From contig CASENM010000023.1 of NCBI GenBank assembly GCA_949289295.1, forward strand, positions 51,232-115,231: a stretch of 64,000 bases of DNA, in the 5' to 3' direction. A program made the translations under genes and the position numbers. Source of the DNA: an uncultured Bacteroides sp. Its GTDB lineage: Bacteria > Bacteroidota > Bacteroidia > Bacteroidales > Bacteroidaceae. Each line of letters starts with the position of its first letter. The first letter of the stretch is position 1. A model generated the notes under the pieces. That model ran no database searches. It saw nothing but the letters and a program-made list of their open reading frames with translations, and was not told where the DNA came from. Positions 18,821-28,721 of the stretch are shown piece by piece.

Positions 18821-18830
18821 TTTCTGGAAA

Positions 18831-18860
18831 CAAAAGTAACGATTTATCGCACACGTTCAA
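18831..18860 (-). promoter_or_regulatory. Promoter of the B3/B4 operon
   Basis: On the minus strand, TTG (18860-18858), 19 bases, then TACTTTTG (18838-18831), close to the Bacteroidota consensus. The start codon follows 10 bases later. Confidence 0.7.
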
Positions 18861-18967
18861 ACCTTTGCAGCCCTTTTTGACTACAAATTCAAGAAAATCC
18901 CATACATTCCGAACTAAAAACCAACGAATACACCATTATGCCAAGCAATAATTCCGGGAGATAAAAC

Positions 18968-19009
18968 AAAAAAGGAGAAATGCCCATGTACGAAAAAGGC
19001 ACTTCCCCT
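18968..19009 (-). terminator. Terminator of the superoxide dismutase gene
   Basis: On the minus strand an 11-bp stem (GGGGAAGTGCC with GGCATTTCTCC, two G-U pairs) precedes a run of six T, downstream of the dismutase stop. Confidence 0.8.
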
Positions 19010-19053
19010 GAAAAACGGCCCTCTAATACAACCGAGACAAAAGCTTGTCAGAC

Positions 19054-19629
19054 TTAAGAAAGCCGTGAAGCCACCTTCTCCCAATCCACCAGATGCCAGA
19101 AAGCCTCGATAAAGGCGGCCCTCCGGTTACGATAATCAATGTAATAAGCATGTTCCCACACATCAATGGTCAGGACAGGCTTCATTCCTTTCACAAGAGG
19201 ATTGCCCGCATTCGGTTCAGCCACGACATGAAGCATCTTGTCCGCATCCTCGGCCAGCCAAACCCAACCCGAGCCGAACCAGGAAACGGCTTTCTGCGTA
19301 AACTCCTGCCTGAATGCCTCCGGCGAGCCGAAATTTTCCGTCAGTTTCCGGACCAGCTTGTCGGGCATGTCAGTCTGACGAGGTGTCAGCGTATCAAAGA
19401 AAAAAGTATGGTTCCAGGTCTGTGCCGCATTGTTGAATATCGCTCCATCCGCACGGCAGACAATATCATCCAGCGTCATCCGCTCAAAAGGAGTTCCGGC
19501 AACCAGCTTGTTCAGGTTGTCCACATAAGTCTGAAGATGCTTCCCATAGTGATATTCCATGGTTTCCTGGCTCATATAAGGAGCCAACGCTTCCATCGCA
19601 TAAGGAAGTCCGGGCATTGAATGTTTCAT
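19054..19629 (-). CDS. sodB: Superoxide dismutase, Fe/Mn type
   Basis: 191 residues, the usual length. Metal ligands are visible at His27 (MEYHYGKH), His74 (TWNHTFFF), Asp156 and His160 (DVWEHAYYIDY). NAAQTWNHTFFF and GSGWVWLAED are family signatures. It converts superoxide to hydrogen peroxide and oxygen in the cytoplasm; homologues in this group can often use either iron or manganese. Single-gene unit with its own terminator, divergent from the AraC gene at 19742. Confidence 0.97.
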   Translation of the reverse strand: MKHSMPGLPYAMEALAPYMSQETMEYHYGKHLQTYVDNLNKLVAGTPFERMTLDDIVCRADGAIFNNAAQTWNHTFFFDTLTPRQTDMPDKLVRKLTENFGSPEAFRQEFTQKAVSWFGSGWVWLAEDADKMLHVVAEPNAGNPLVKGMKPVLTIDVWEHAYYIDYRNRRAAFIEAFWHLVDWEKVASRLS

Positions 19630-19688
19630 GATTTCTGATTTTATAAGGTGAATGATTATGAATGACTATGCCAAGATACGGAAAAATA

Positions 19689-19719
19689 TTGAGAAAGACA
19701 TCGGATTTTCCTAATTTTG
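19689..19719 (+). promoter_or_regulatory. Promoter of the AraC gene at 19742
   Basis: TTG at 19689-19691, 20-base spacer, TAATTTTG at 19712-19719: a full-consensus Bacteroidota promoter, 22 bases before the ATG. Confidence 0.8.
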
Positions 19720-19741
19720 CGACAGAAAAACAAAAACACTT

Positions 19742-20614
19742 ATGGCCAACCCCATAAAACCATCCACACTATACGACGGAACAGAAGAATTCTACCGGAC
19801 CCTGAAAGAGACACGCCTGGCAGACGTGTTCCGTTTCATCTCTTTCATCCCCAAAGAGACGTATGGCCCCCATGCCCATCAGCGCATAGAGATCAATTAT
19901 GTGAAGAAAGGCAGCGCCGCCCTCCATCTGGAAAACGGAAACCTCATGCGTTTTAAAGAAAAAGAACTGATGGTCATCACTCCAAACGTGCCACACAGGT
20001 TCGAGGCGGGACCTTCGGGAGCAACCCTCATGCAACTGGAATTCCTCCCGGACATGTTTATCCGTTCCGCCTCACTGATAAAGCCGGAAACACAAAAAGA
20101 ACAACCTTCGGCCGAAACATTGCTCACGGAAGGAAACGGAGTAATCAGAATAACCGACAATCCTTCCATCACGGCCACCATCCAGAACATCATCGACGAG
20201 CTGCGCGCGAAAAGAAACTATTACCGCTTCATGGTAATATCACGCTATATGGAACTTCTGATACAGATATTCCGCCACATGAGGGACAATTACATTCCGG
20301 AAGGGACGAATCCCGCCCTACAGAAAGCGGTAAGATACATACAGCTCAATTATCAGTCACCTGTATCATCCGCCGACATAGCCGCCCACGCCGGCATCAG
20401 CGAACGCTATCTGAGAAAGATGTTCGCACTCCGCCTGAACTCTTCTCCCATAGAATACCTCAACAGACTGCGGATTGAAAAAGCCATGAGACTACTGGAA
20501 AACACCAGACTGTCCGTAAAGGAAATCAGCTTCAGGTGCGGTTTCAACTCCCCTCAATATTTCTCCCGTGTATTCAGACAGCACACAGGCTCACTCCCCC
20601 GTACCAAAAGATAG
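19742..20614 (+). CDS. AraC-family transcriptional regulator
   Basis: 290 residues. The N-terminal cupin (YGPHAHQRIEINYVKKGSAALHLENG, VITPNVPHRFEAG at about 42-95) is the effector pocket; an inter-domain helix region follows; the last ~95 residues contain both AraC helix-turn-helix units (VSSADIAAHAGISERYLRKMFA and LSVKEISFRCGFNSPQYFSRVFRQHTG). It is followed 122 bases later by a GH2 glycosidase with its own -7 element, so the likely job is sugar-responsive control of that enzyme (inference). Confidence 0.9.
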   Translation: MANPIKPSTLYDGTEEFYRTLKETRLADVFRFISFIPKETYGPHAHQRIEINYVKKGSAALHLENGNLMRFKEKELMVITPNVPHRFEAGPSGATLMQLEFLPDMFIRSASLIKPETQKEQPSAETLLTEGNGVIRITDNPSITATIQNIIDELRAKRNYYRFMVISRYMELLIQIFRHMRDNYIPEGTNPALQKAVRYIQLNYQSPVSSADIAAHAGISERYLRKMFALRLNSSPIEYLNRLRIEKAMRLLENTRLSVKEISFRCGFNSPQYFSRVFRQHTGSLPRTKR

Positions 20615-20703
20615 TTCCGTTTTGTCCACTTTTACATGGCAGGCGGACCAGATCCGTCCTTTTTTCCACCTTCCCGGCAAAAAGCACTTTCCCATAAAGC
20701 CAC

Positions 20704-20711
20704 TAATTTTG
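20704..20711 (+). promoter_or_regulatory. Promoter -7 element for the GH2 gene
   Basis: TAATTTTG, perfect TAnnTTTG, 25 bases before the GH2 ATG. No -33 TTG at the expected place, as expected for an activator-dependent promoter. Confidence 0.6.
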
Positions 20712-20736
20712 TTTCCGCGAAACAACATAAGGAAAC

Positions 20737-23724
20737 ATGAGAACAAAAAGAATCTTTCTGGGAATCGGACTATGCCTGTCCGTATGGTGCTGCATGGCAT
20801 CCGTATATCCCCATACGACAGGAAAAACATTCCAGCTGCCCGCAGAGACAAAAGGAACAGACAGACCGACAATCTCTCTGAACGGAGAATGGAGGTTCAG
20901 ATACAGTCCGAAAACGGAATGGAATGTCATACAAGTGCCGGGAGAAGCCGCCATGCAAGGATATGCCATCAGACACAATGAACCGTTCATCTACAAACGG
21001 ACATTCACCGTTCCTGCCGATTATGCAGGGAAACGTGTCATCCTACGCTTTGACGGGGTATACAGCCACGCGCTACTGAGTGTCAACGGACATCCCATAC
21101 GTGAGCACAACGGAGGATTCACACGTTGGGAAACGGACATCACCTCATGGGTGTACCCGGGAAAAGAGAACGAAATGGAACTGGAAGTGACAGACTGTCT
21201 GGACGAAATCTCATACGCATCCGGATACGCGCACCACCCCATAGGAGGCATCCTGCGTGACGTCACTTTGTTTGCCATACCGGAAAACCACATCTATGAC
21301 GCTTATGTGGAAACAGACCTTGACTCACTCTATCAGAATGCGGAACTCCGATTCGGATGCCGTTTTGAGGGTGTCTCCGATACGGATATACGCTTTACGC
21401 TGACAGACCCAGACGGGAATAATGTCCCACTCAAGGAGAACCGGAAAAGGCTGGAACAGGGAGAGAACCCATTCTCGTTCCAGATCAAACGTCCACAGAA
21501 ATGGGATGCGGAACATCCTTTCCTCTATACACTCACCGTGCGAACCTATACGGACGGAAAAGAGACCGCCTCGTTTGTCCGGTGTGTCGGATTCCGTGAA
21601 GTGGAGATCAAAGGAAACCGGATGCTTGTCAACGGAAAGGCGGTGAAGTTGCGGGGAGCCTGCCGGCACGACATACATCCCAGACTGGGACGGACCACCT
21701 CGGCCGAACTTGACAGCCTGGACGCGCTGCTGTTCAAGGAAGCCAACATGAATTTTGTCCGCACATCGCATTATCCCCCATCGGAACGTTTTCTGGACTT
21801 CTGTGACCGATATGGCATCTATGTGGAAAGCGAGACAGCCGTCTGCTTTGTCAACACCCACCGACAGAAGAATTACGCGCCGGGGGCAAGCCATGACGAT
21901 CCTGAGTTCACGGACCAATACCTCAGCCAATGTCAGGAAATGGTAAAAAGCTTCCGCTCACACCCGTCCATCCTGTTCTGGAGCATAGGCAACGAAAGCA
22001 CATACGGCAGTAATTTCCAGCTGAGCCGGAATTGGATAAAATCCACCGACCGCACACGTCCGGTCGTTTTCAGCTATCCTGGCTCGGTGCCGGAAAACGC
22101 CAAAGTATATGACATCCTCAGCATGCACTATCAGGACACGGAAGGCAACCTTTCGCAATGGGGAATGTCAACCCACCATTTTGAAGGACACGGCATACCA
22201 GCCTTGTTCGACGAATGGGCCCATCCGGCCTGCTACACTTATTCCACCCTGCAGACCGACCCCAACATCCGCGAGTTCTGGGGACAATCGCTTGACCGCA
22301 TGTGGAGCGGACTGTTCGAGACGACAGGAGGACTGGGAGGCGCCATCTGGGGGTATATAGACGAGACCTTCTCCCTTCCGGAGCCCAAGACAGGCACCGC
22401 CTTCTGGAAAGAGTTCGCCCATACCGCCAAACCGGAAGGCTTCCGGGGAAACTGTGTCGGCTACGGCGAATGGGGAATCGTCGACGTATGGAGACGCAAG
22501 AAGCCGGAATTCTGGTCCACCCAAAAAGCATACTCGCCTGTACGCATCCTGTCTGGCACGAATCTGGACTTCACCCCGGGACAGGATCTGATACTGCCTG
22601 TACATAACCGTTTCGACCACACCATGCTCAACGAGATACGCGCCAACTTCACCTACAAGGGAACGACCAAGGAGATTCCTTTGGAACGTATCAGTCCGCA
22701 TGCAAAAGGCATCATCACCGTTCCCGGCGGACAATGGGAAGGCGGAGAACCGGTGCAGATCGAGTTCCTCACCCCCGAAGGAAAACCCATCGACACCTAC
22801 CGGTTCATACTGGGAGAAGAAAGCATCCGCTTTCCGAAACCCCTTGCCGGCGGGTCCATCCAGATAAAGGAGACTTCCGACAGGACCATTGTAAAAGGAG
22901 AGAAGTTCGAGATTCCGTTCGACAAGACCACAGGACTGATCACGGACGCCACAACCGAAGGCAATGTGATCATCAGGAAAGGACCGTTCCTGAACGCCTA
23001 CATCAATCTGAACCATCTTTCCGGGGCGGAAGTCCGGAAAATGGCCGACCATTATGCCGTGGACGAAAAGGATTGGCAGAAAAAGAGCCTCCATTTCACG
23101 AAAAAAGGGAATACGGTCTACGTGGACCTGCAAGGAAGCTATAAAGAAGTGAAGGCTAATTTCCGTATCCGGATTACAGCCGGCGGCGAGATTTCCGTCA
23201 GCTACACGACAGACGGACTGCCCAACGGTTACCTGCGTGAGACCGGGCTGGCATTCCACCTCACGGATGACATGGAACAGCTTGAATGGAAACGCAAAGG
23301 ATACTGGAACTATTATCCGGAAGGTGAGCTTGGCGGAAATGAGGGAAAAGCCCTCCTCTACAACAGCCATGTGCCGACATACGGCGAGTACCCCGGACAA
23401 CCATGGACCATGGATACCCATAACTATTATTACTGGGCCGATGCGGGAGCGCCTTGTGCAAAACCTCTTACGCAAATCGCCAAAGGCATGAAAGAAAACA
23501 TATATCACTATACACTACAGGCCGGCGGCAAGAAAGACGGATACGGAATATCCGTCATATCCAAAAACGCGTCAGTGGCCTGCCGGATCAACAAGACGAC
23601 CGACGGCATCATGAGACTGTACACCGACAACCGGTGGGACTATCCGGAAATCGCGTGGGGAAACTACTGCAAGACATTGGAGGCCCTGCCATGCTACGGA
23701 CGTATCTGCCTGATACTGAGATAA
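20737..23724 (+). CDS. Glycoside hydrolase family 2 (beta-galactosidase-like)
   Basis: 995 residues with an N-terminal signal peptide (GIGLCLSVWCCMASV). The jelly-roll domain starts at about 45 (ISLNGEWRFRYS, YKRTFTVPADYAGKRVILRFDGVYSHALLSVNG). A beta-sandwich precedes a TIM barrel with KLRGACRHDIHPRLGR, acid/base Glu420 in FWSIGNES and nucleophile Glu493 in LFDEWAHP, comparable to the EYAH motif of LacZ-type enzymes. Large C-terminal beta domains follow, including a Bgal small-chain-like part (GYWNYYPEGELGG). A retaining beta-glycosidase, probably periplasmic; the substrate is not certain. Single-gene unit behind its likely AraC regulator. Confidence 0.9.
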   Translation: MRTKRIFLGIGLCLSVWCCMASVYPHTTGKTFQLPAETKGTDRPTISLNGEWRFRYSPKTEWNVIQVPGEAAMQGYAIRHNEPFIYKRTFTVPADYAGKRVILRFDGVYSHALLSVNGHPIREHNGGFTRWETDITSWVYPGKENEMELEVTDCLDEISYASGYAHHPIGGILRDVTLFAIPENHIYDAYVETDLDSLYQNAELRFGCRFEGVSDTDIRFTLTDPDGNNVPLKENRKRLEQGENPFSFQIKRPQKWDAEHPFLYTLTVRTYTDGKETASFVRCVGFREVEIKGNRMLVNGKAVKLRGACRHDIHPRLGRTTSAELDSLDALLFKEANMNFVRTSHYPPSERFLDFCDRYGIYVESETAVCFVNTHRQKNYAPGASHDDPEFTDQYLSQCQEMVKSFRSHPSILFWSIGNESTYGSNFQLSRNWIKSTDRTRPVVFSYPGSVPENAKVYDILSMHYQDTEGNLSQWGMSTHHFEGHGIPALFDEWAHPACYTYSTLQTDPNIREFWGQSLDRMWSGLFETTGGLGGAIWGYIDETFSLPEPKTGTAFWKEFAHTAKPEGFRGNCVGYGEWGIVDVWRRKKPEFWSTQKAYSPVRILSGTNLDFTPGQDLILPVHNRFDHTMLNEIRANFTYKGTTKEIPLERISPHAKGIITVPGGQWEGGEPVQIEFLTPEGKPIDTYRFILGEESIRFPKPLAGGSIQIKETSDRTIVKGEKFEIPFDKTTGLITDATTEGNVIIRKGPFLNAYINLNHLSGAEVRKMADHYAVDEKDWQKKSLHFTKKGNTVYVDLQGSYKEVKANFRIRITAGGEISVSYTTDGLPNGYLRETGLAFHLTDDMEQLEWKRKGYWNYYPEGELGGNEGKALLYNSHVPTYGEYPGQPWTMDTHNYYYWADAGAPCAKPLTQIAKGMKENIYHYTLQAGGKKDGYGISVISKNASVACRINKTTDGIMRLYTDNRWDYPEIAWGNYCKTLEALPCYGRICLILR

Positions 23725-23773
23725 GGAAACGACAACACACATAGGTACTGATTATAATAAGTGGACTGCACGA

Positions 23774-24580
23774 TCACAATGTCATGATTCCTGAAAGGAT
23801 CCGTCCGGAACGGATACCCAGACGGCGGGCCGAGAAGAAATCAGCGGCATTGTGATAGGTGCAGATTCCCGAAAGTCCGATATTTTCCGGACGCACCCCC
23901 GAAGCTGACAGTTGCATACGGTTGGCTTCCCACAAATCAATATGCCACTTGTCCCTGCGCACCGCGATACGCGACATATCGAACCCGGATTCACTGAAAG
24001 CGTCGTATACCTCATCCCCCACTTCAAACGCATCCTGCGAAATGCCGGGACCGATGCAGGCCACCACATCCTTCCCCTCCGTTCCATATCTGCCGGACAT
24101 GACACGAAGAGCCTTTCCGACGATTCCGGCCACTGTTCCCCTCCATCCGGCATGAATAGCGGCAACCACTTTCCGCCGAGTGTCATAACACAACACAGGG
24201 ATGCAGTCGGCGGTAGACACACACAGACATACCTTCGACAGATCTGTGACCAACGCATCCACTCCCTCAAGCAATTCCTGACGTTCCGTCTCCGACTTCT
24301 CCAGGAAAACATTGTCAATCACTCTAACCTCTGTCTGATGCACCTGATGAGGAATGACCATACACAGAGGACGCACAGGCATCAGCGAGCACAACAGTTC
24401 CCTGTTCCGTTCCACCGCAATCCCATTGTCGCCACAATAGCCATTGCAGTTGAACGAGGCGTAAGCCCCCGCACTATATCCCCCATGGCGTGTGGTAGAG
24501 AAACAAAGGATGTCGGAATACGGTCTCATCATACCATATTCCAACATCCTTCTATCATTTATAAATCGGCAATTCATCAT
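23774..24580 (-). CDS. pgeF: Peptidoglycan editing factor / laccase-domain protein
   Basis: 268 residues of the YfiH/PgeF (multicopper polyphenol oxidoreductase) family. [44 protein letters not shown] and [14 protein letters not shown] carry the metal-binding His and Cys residues. Members hydrolyse or deaminate purine nucleosides, and in some bacteria correct wrongly built cell-wall precursors. The start codon overlaps the obgE stop (ATGA), giving translational coupling and supporting this start. Cytoplasmic. Confidence 0.9.
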   Translation of the reverse strand: MMNCRFINDRRMLEYGMMRPYSDILCFSTTRHGGYSAGAYASFNCNGYCGDNGIAVERNRELLCSLMPVRPLCMVIPHQVHQTEVRVIDNVFLEKSETERQELLEGVDALVTDLSKVCLCVSTADCIPVLCYDTRRKVVAAIHAGWRGTVAGIVGKALRVMSGRYGTEGKDVVACIGPGISQDAFEVGDEVYDAFSESGFDMSRIAVRRDKWHIDLWEANRMQLSASGVRPENIGLSGICTYHNAADFFSARRLGIRSGRILSGIMTL

Positions 24581-25758
24581 TTTTCAGGTTCGTCATCCCA
24601 ATCTTCCTCTTCGTATTCATATTCGAAGTCTTCTTCATCATCATTCTCATATTCATACGTGATATCTTCATCTTCACCCAAATCCTGAAGTTCCTGCTGG
24701 AGCAAAGCCATATCTTTCGGACGGTGCACAATCGCTTCGCGACGCACTGTTTCCAGTTGGTTGCTTTCCTTGTTCAGTTCCACCCACAACAAATCTTTCA
24801 GTTGACCAATACCAGTTCCAGCCACCGCTGAAATAAACACGGCAGGAATCCCTTCCGGCAAAGTCGGTCTGAGCATGTCAATCAACTCTTCGTCAAGCAA
24901 GTCGCATTTTGTAACAGCCAGCACACGCTGCTTGTCAAGCATCTCCGGATTGAACGTAGCCAATTCATTCAGCAGAATCTCATATTCCTTACGTATATCG
25001 TCCGTGTCACCCGGTACCATGAACAACAGCAAAGAGTTTCGTTCGATATGACGAAGAAAACGAAGTCCCAACCCCTTTCCTTCACTCGCTCCTTCTATGA
25101 TTCCAGGAATATCTGCCATGACAAACGACTTTCCTTCACGATACGACACAATGCCCAGATTCGGTTCCAATGTAGTAAAAGGATAGTTAGCTATTTTCGG
25201 GCGAGCCGCAGATACAGCAGAAAGCAATGTAGATTTACCCGCATTCGGAAATCCGACCAGACCCACATCAGCCAACAGCTTCAGTTCCAGAATCACCGTC
25301 ATTTCCTGCATCGGTTCACCCGGTTGGGCAAAACGAGGGGCCTGACGTGTAGCCGTACGGAAATGCCAGTTGCCCAAGCCTCCCCGACCGCCTTTCAGCA
25401 AAATGACCTCCTGACCATGTTCGATAATGTCACAGACATATTCACCCGTCTCGGCATTATAAACAACCGTACCACATGGCACTTCAATCACCTTGTCTTC
25501 TCCGTCTTTACCAGTACTCCTGTTTTTCGAGCCATTACCTCCATGTCCGGCAAACACGTGACGCTCATACTTCAAATGAAGTAACGTCCAGTAATTGCGG
25601 TTACCCCGCAAAATCACATGACCTCCTCTACCACCGTCGCCCCCGTCAGGTCCTCCGTTGGGCATATATTTTTCACGGCGCAAATGAGCCGAGCCGCGTC
25701 CTCCTTTTCCAGAGCGGCAGTAAATTTTTACATAATCAACAAAATTCGATTCAGCCAT
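24577..25758 (-). CDS. obgE: GTPase Obg/CgtA
   Basis: 393 residues starting at the [25 protein letters not shown]. The glycine-rich Obg domain spans about 1-158 ([25 protein letters not shown]). The G domain has G1 [12 protein letters not shown]2 [10 protein letters not shown]3 DIPGIIEGA and G4 TKCD. The tail of about 35 residues is almost entirely acidic and tyrosine-rich. Obg acts in large-subunit ribosome assembly and stress control. A longer reading begins at a non-ATG codon upstream and lacks family residues. Co-transcribed with hpt and adk upstream and pgeF downstream. Confidence 0.96.
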   Translation of the reverse strand: MAESNFVDYVKIYCRSGKGGRGSAHLRREKYMPNGGPDGGDGGRGGHVILRGNRNYWTLLHLKYERHVFAGHGGNGSKNRSTGKDGEDKVIEVPCGTVVYNAETGEYVCDIIEHGQEVILLKGGRGGLGNWHFRTATRQAPRFAQPGEPMQEMTVILELKLLADVGLVGFPNAGKSTLLSAVSAARPKIANYPFTTLEPNLGIVSYREGKSFVMADIPGIIEGASEGKGLGLRFLRHIERNSLLLFMVPGDTDDIRKEYEILLNELATFNPEMLDKQRVLAVTKCDLLDEELIDMLRPTLPEGIPAVFISAVAGTGIGQLKDLLWVELNKESNQLETVRREAIVHRPKDMALLQQELQDLGEDEDITYEYENDDEEDFEYEYEEEDWDDEPEK

Positions 25759-25901
25759 ACAATAAAAGTTCTTGAGCTTACCGGCCTTCTCATGAAAACA
25801 TCTCAAAGCAGTATCCGACTGTCAACTCGTATATACCCACTTTCATTTTCAGGTAGCCTTATGAAAATACCTGCAAGCCCAAGAATCAGAAAACTAAAAA
25901 A

Positions 25902-26471
25902 TTAAAGTTTGTCAATAGCCTCACAAATATCCGCAAAGATTCCGTCCATCGTTCCCAATCCGTTGATATGACGATATGTACCGTCTTTCTTGTACCAGTC
26001 AATCAGCGGAGCCGTCTGCGAATGATAAACCACCAGACGTTTCTTGATGGTTTCTTCATTGTCGTCAGCACGTCCGGTCTCCTGACCACGTTTAATCAAA
26101 CGAGTCATCAGTTCATCCTCCGGCACTTCAAGGTCAAGCATAACAGACACCTCCTGACCACGTTCCTTCAACATTGCCTTCAAAGCATCAGCCTGAGCGA
26201 TTGTACGGGGGAAACCATCGAAAATCACACCTTTTCCTTCCTTGAAACTGTCGAACACACTGGCCAGAATATCAATCATCAGTCCGTCGGGAATCAACTG
26301 ACCGTTGTCGATATAACCCTTGGCCGTCTTGCCAAGTTCCGTACCATTCTTAATCTCTGCGCGCAACACGTCGCCTGTAGAAATATGATTCAAGCCATAT
26401 TTCTCCACGATACGTGCACTCTGAGTACCTTTCCCGGAACCCGGTGCACCAAAAATTACCACATTCAACAT
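25902..26471 (-). CDS. adk: Adenylate kinase
   Basis: 189 residues, short-LID type. IFGAPGSGKGTQS is the P-loop at residues 5-17; FDGFPRTIAQADAL is the nucleotide-binding signature; GRADDNEETIKKRL is the compact LID without zinc cysteines. It equilibrates ATP, ADP and AMP in the cytoplasm. It follows hpt by 22 bases, forming a purine-salvage/energy pair, and precedes obgE by 143 bases in which I see no clear element. Confidence 0.97.
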   Translation of the reverse strand: MLNVVIFGAPGSGKGTQSARIVEKYGLNHISTGDVLRAEIKNGTELGKTAKGYIDNGQLIPDGLMIDILASVFDSFKEGKGVIFDGFPRTIAQADALKAMLKERGQEVSVMLDLEVPEDELMTRLIKRGQETGRADDNEETIKKRLVVYHSQTAPLIDWYKKDGTYRHINGLGTMDGIFADICEAIDKL

Positions 26472-26493
26472 CTCGTCACTTTTTTTATTGTTA

Positions 26494-27039
26494 CTAAATC
26501 ACTGTATAAATGTCGCGAAAGTTCCGCCCCAGTCCATCATAATCGAGCCCATAGCCCACTATAAAATCATTGGGTATTTTCATCGCCACATAATCCAAAT
26601 CAAGATTTACCTGCAATTTGTCCGGCTTAACCAACAAAGTAGCAATACGGACGTCTTTAGGATTTTTTGTACGCAACGTTTCGACGAGACGCTTCATCGT
26701 CAACCCCGTGTCAACAATATCTTCCACAATTACCACCGTACGTCCGGTTATATCTTCACTCAGACCGACAAGTTCTTTCACTTTCCCCGTAGACGAAGTC
26801 CCTTCATACGAAGCCAACTTCACGAAAGATATTTCACATGGAATATTCACGTTCTTCATCAAATCTGCCGTAAACATAAATGCTCCGTTCAACACACAGA
26901 CAAACAAAGGATTCGCATCCGACAAATCACGGTTAATCTCGTTTGCCACACGCCCGACTTCTTTCAATATGTCCGCTTCCGGGATAAATGTTTTAAAACG
27001 CTTGTCTTTTATCTGAATTACCTCCATATATTCTGACAT
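26494..27039 (-). CDS. hpt: Hypoxanthine phosphoribosyltransferase
   Basis: 181 residues. The PRPP-binding signature VVIVEDIVDTGLTM lies at about 100-113 and LVCVLNGAFMFTADLM near 45-60 is the second PRPP loop. FVKLASYEGTSSTGKV is the flexible catalytic loop. Salvages hypoxanthine (and often guanine) to the nucleotide with PRPP. First gene of the minus-strand hpt-adk-obgE-pgeF run, with a -7 element at 27057-27064; divergent from nnr. Confidence 0.95.
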   Translation of the reverse strand: MSEYMEVIQIKDKRFKTFIPEADILKEVGRVANEINRDLSDANPLFVCVLNGAFMFTADLMKNVNIPCEISFVKLASYEGTSSTGKVKELVGLSEDITGRTVVIVEDIVDTGLTMKRLVETLRTKNPKDVRIATLLVKPDKLQVNLDLDYVAMKIPNDFIVGYGLDYDGLGRNFRDIYTVI

Positions 27040-27056
27040 ATTTCTTAAACCTGATG

Positions 27057-27064
27057 CAAATTTA
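27057..27064 (-). promoter_or_regulatory. Promoter -7 element for hpt
   Basis: TAAATTTG on the minus strand, perfect TAnnTTTG, 17 bases before the hpt ATG. Confidence 0.55.
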
Positions 27065-27184
27065 CTGATTTTTCGTCAAATATCCATATACTTCTTCACG
27101 GTTTAAAGATATTTTCAACGGAATATATACGCCATTTTATGCTTTTTTCGTACTTTTACCGACAAATTATCAGTAAAAAAAGAA

Positions 27185-28702
27185 ATGAAAATCTTAACGT
27201 GCTCACAACAAAAAGAGGCGGACGCTTATACCATCGCCCATGAACCCATATCTTCCATCGATCTGATGGAAAAAGCCGCTACGGCTATGGCTGACATTAT
27301 CAGTTCACGCTGGGATGTATCCCACCGCATCATAACCGTAGCCGGCTCCGGCAATAACGGAGGAGATGCACTGGCCATCGCCCGCATTCTCTCCCTGAAA
27401 GGCTATCTGGTCAATGTACTGCTGTTCAACGTAACCGGCAAAATATCGGATGAATGTCTGGCCAATGCACAAAAGCTAAAAGACTGCCCACTGGAGAATT
27501 TTACGGAAGTGACCCGAGAACTGGCAATCCCTACCCTGAAAGCTTCGGACGTAATTATCGACGGTCTGTTCGGGTCCGGTCTCAACAAACCTCTGGAAGG
27601 AGGATTCGCAAAGGTGGTACAACTCATCAACAATTCACCTGCAACAGTTGTTTCCATAGACATTCCTTCCGGAATGATGGGAGAAAGCAATCCCAACTCC
27701 AGCCGGCCGAACATCATCCATGCAGACCTCACACTCAGTGTGCAACTGCCCAAGCTGTCTTTCCTCTTCGCGGAGAATGAAGACCTGACAGGCGAATGGG
27801 AACTGGTGGATATCGGCATCAGCAAAGACTTCATAGACAAAGCCGAGACACCCTATTCCATCATGGAGGAAAAAGAAATACGTCCGCTCATCAAACCACG
27901 CCGGAAATTTGCTCATAAAGGCATGTTCGGACACGGACTTCTCATAGCAGGTTCATACGGAATGGGAGGGGCAGCAGTGCTTTCCGCACGTGCCTGCCTG
28001 CGTTCAGGTATTGGTCTGCTCTCCATACATACACCCGTTTGTAACCACAATCTGCTCCAAACCGCCGTTCCGGAAGCATTGGTACAGGATGACATCCACG
28101 AACATTTCTTTGCCGATGAAGCGGACCTTGACCCTTATCAGGCTGTAGCCATAGGCCCGGGATTAGGACAAGATGAAGCGACGGCCCAAGCACTGTTCGC
28201 ACAAATCAAAAACTGTTATATCCCGATGGTGGTGGACGCTGATGCCCTGAATCTGCTGGCCAGATACAGCACGAATCTGACCAATCTTCCCAGAAACACC
28301 ATTCTCACGCCTCATGTCAAAGAACTGGAAAGAATCACAGGACGTTGCTCCAATTCATACGAACGGCTGATGAAAGCAAAAGACCTGGCCGCATACCTGC
28401 AATGTTACATTATACTGAAAGGGGCATGGACAGCCATCATTACTCCTGAAGGAAGAATCCATTTCAATCCTACCGGGAATCCAGGTATGGCTACAGGCGG
28501 AAGCGGAGATGTGCTTACCGGAATCTTGCTCGCACTGCTCGCACAAGGCTATTCGTCAGAAGATGCCTGCCGGTTAGGAGTATATATACACGGACTTGCC
28601 GGAAACATTGCCTGCCAACAAACAGGTGAAATCAGCCTGACAGCGAGTGACATCATCAATGCCCTGCCGGCAACATGGAAACAACTGTCTGAAAATCAAT
28701 AA
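27185..28702 (+). CDS. nnr: Bifunctional NAD(P)H-hydrate repair enzyme
   Basis: 505 residues, the size of the two-domain enzyme. The N-terminal YjeF epimerase domain (to about 215) contains VAGSGNNGGDALAIARIL and VIIDGLFGSGLNKPLEG. The C-terminal ribokinase-like dehydratase has FGHGLLIAGSYGMGGAAVLSARA, AIGPGLGQDE and the nucleotide/catalytic loop NPGMATGGSGDVLTG. It epimerises and dehydrates damaged NAD(P)HX using ADP. Cytoplasmic. It is followed 19 bases later by a DUF4831 gene, a likely two-gene unit. Confidence 0.96.
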   Translation: MKILTCSQQKEADAYTIAHEPISSIDLMEKAATAMADIISSRWDVSHRIITVAGSGNNGGDALAIARILSLKGYLVNVLLFNVTGKISDECLANAQKLKDCPLENFTEVTRELAIPTLKASDVIIDGLFGSGLNKPLEGGFAKVVQLINNSPATVVSIDIPSGMMGESNPNSSRPNIIHADLTLSVQLPKLSFLFAENEDLTGEWELVDIGISKDFIDKAETPYSIMEEKEIRPLIKPRRKFAHKGMFGHGLLIAGSYGMGGAAVLSARACLRSGIGLLSIHTPVCNHNLLQTAVPEALVQDDIHEHFFADEADLDPYQAVAIGPGLGQDEATAQALFAQIKNCYIPMVVDADALNLLARYSTNLTNLPRNTILTPHVKELERITGRCSNSYERLMKAKDLAAYLQCYIILKGAWTAIITPEGRIHFNPTGNPGMATGGSGDVLTGILLALLAQGYSSEDACRLGVYIHGLAGNIACQQTGEISLTASDIINALPATWKQLSENQ

Positions 28703-28721
28703 AAGCAAACGACTGGAATAT

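Noticed and set aside
22168-23508. Minus-strand frame of 446 codons inside the GH2 gene
   Set aside because: Overlaps a well-supported GH2 enzyme, no ribosome site or motif.
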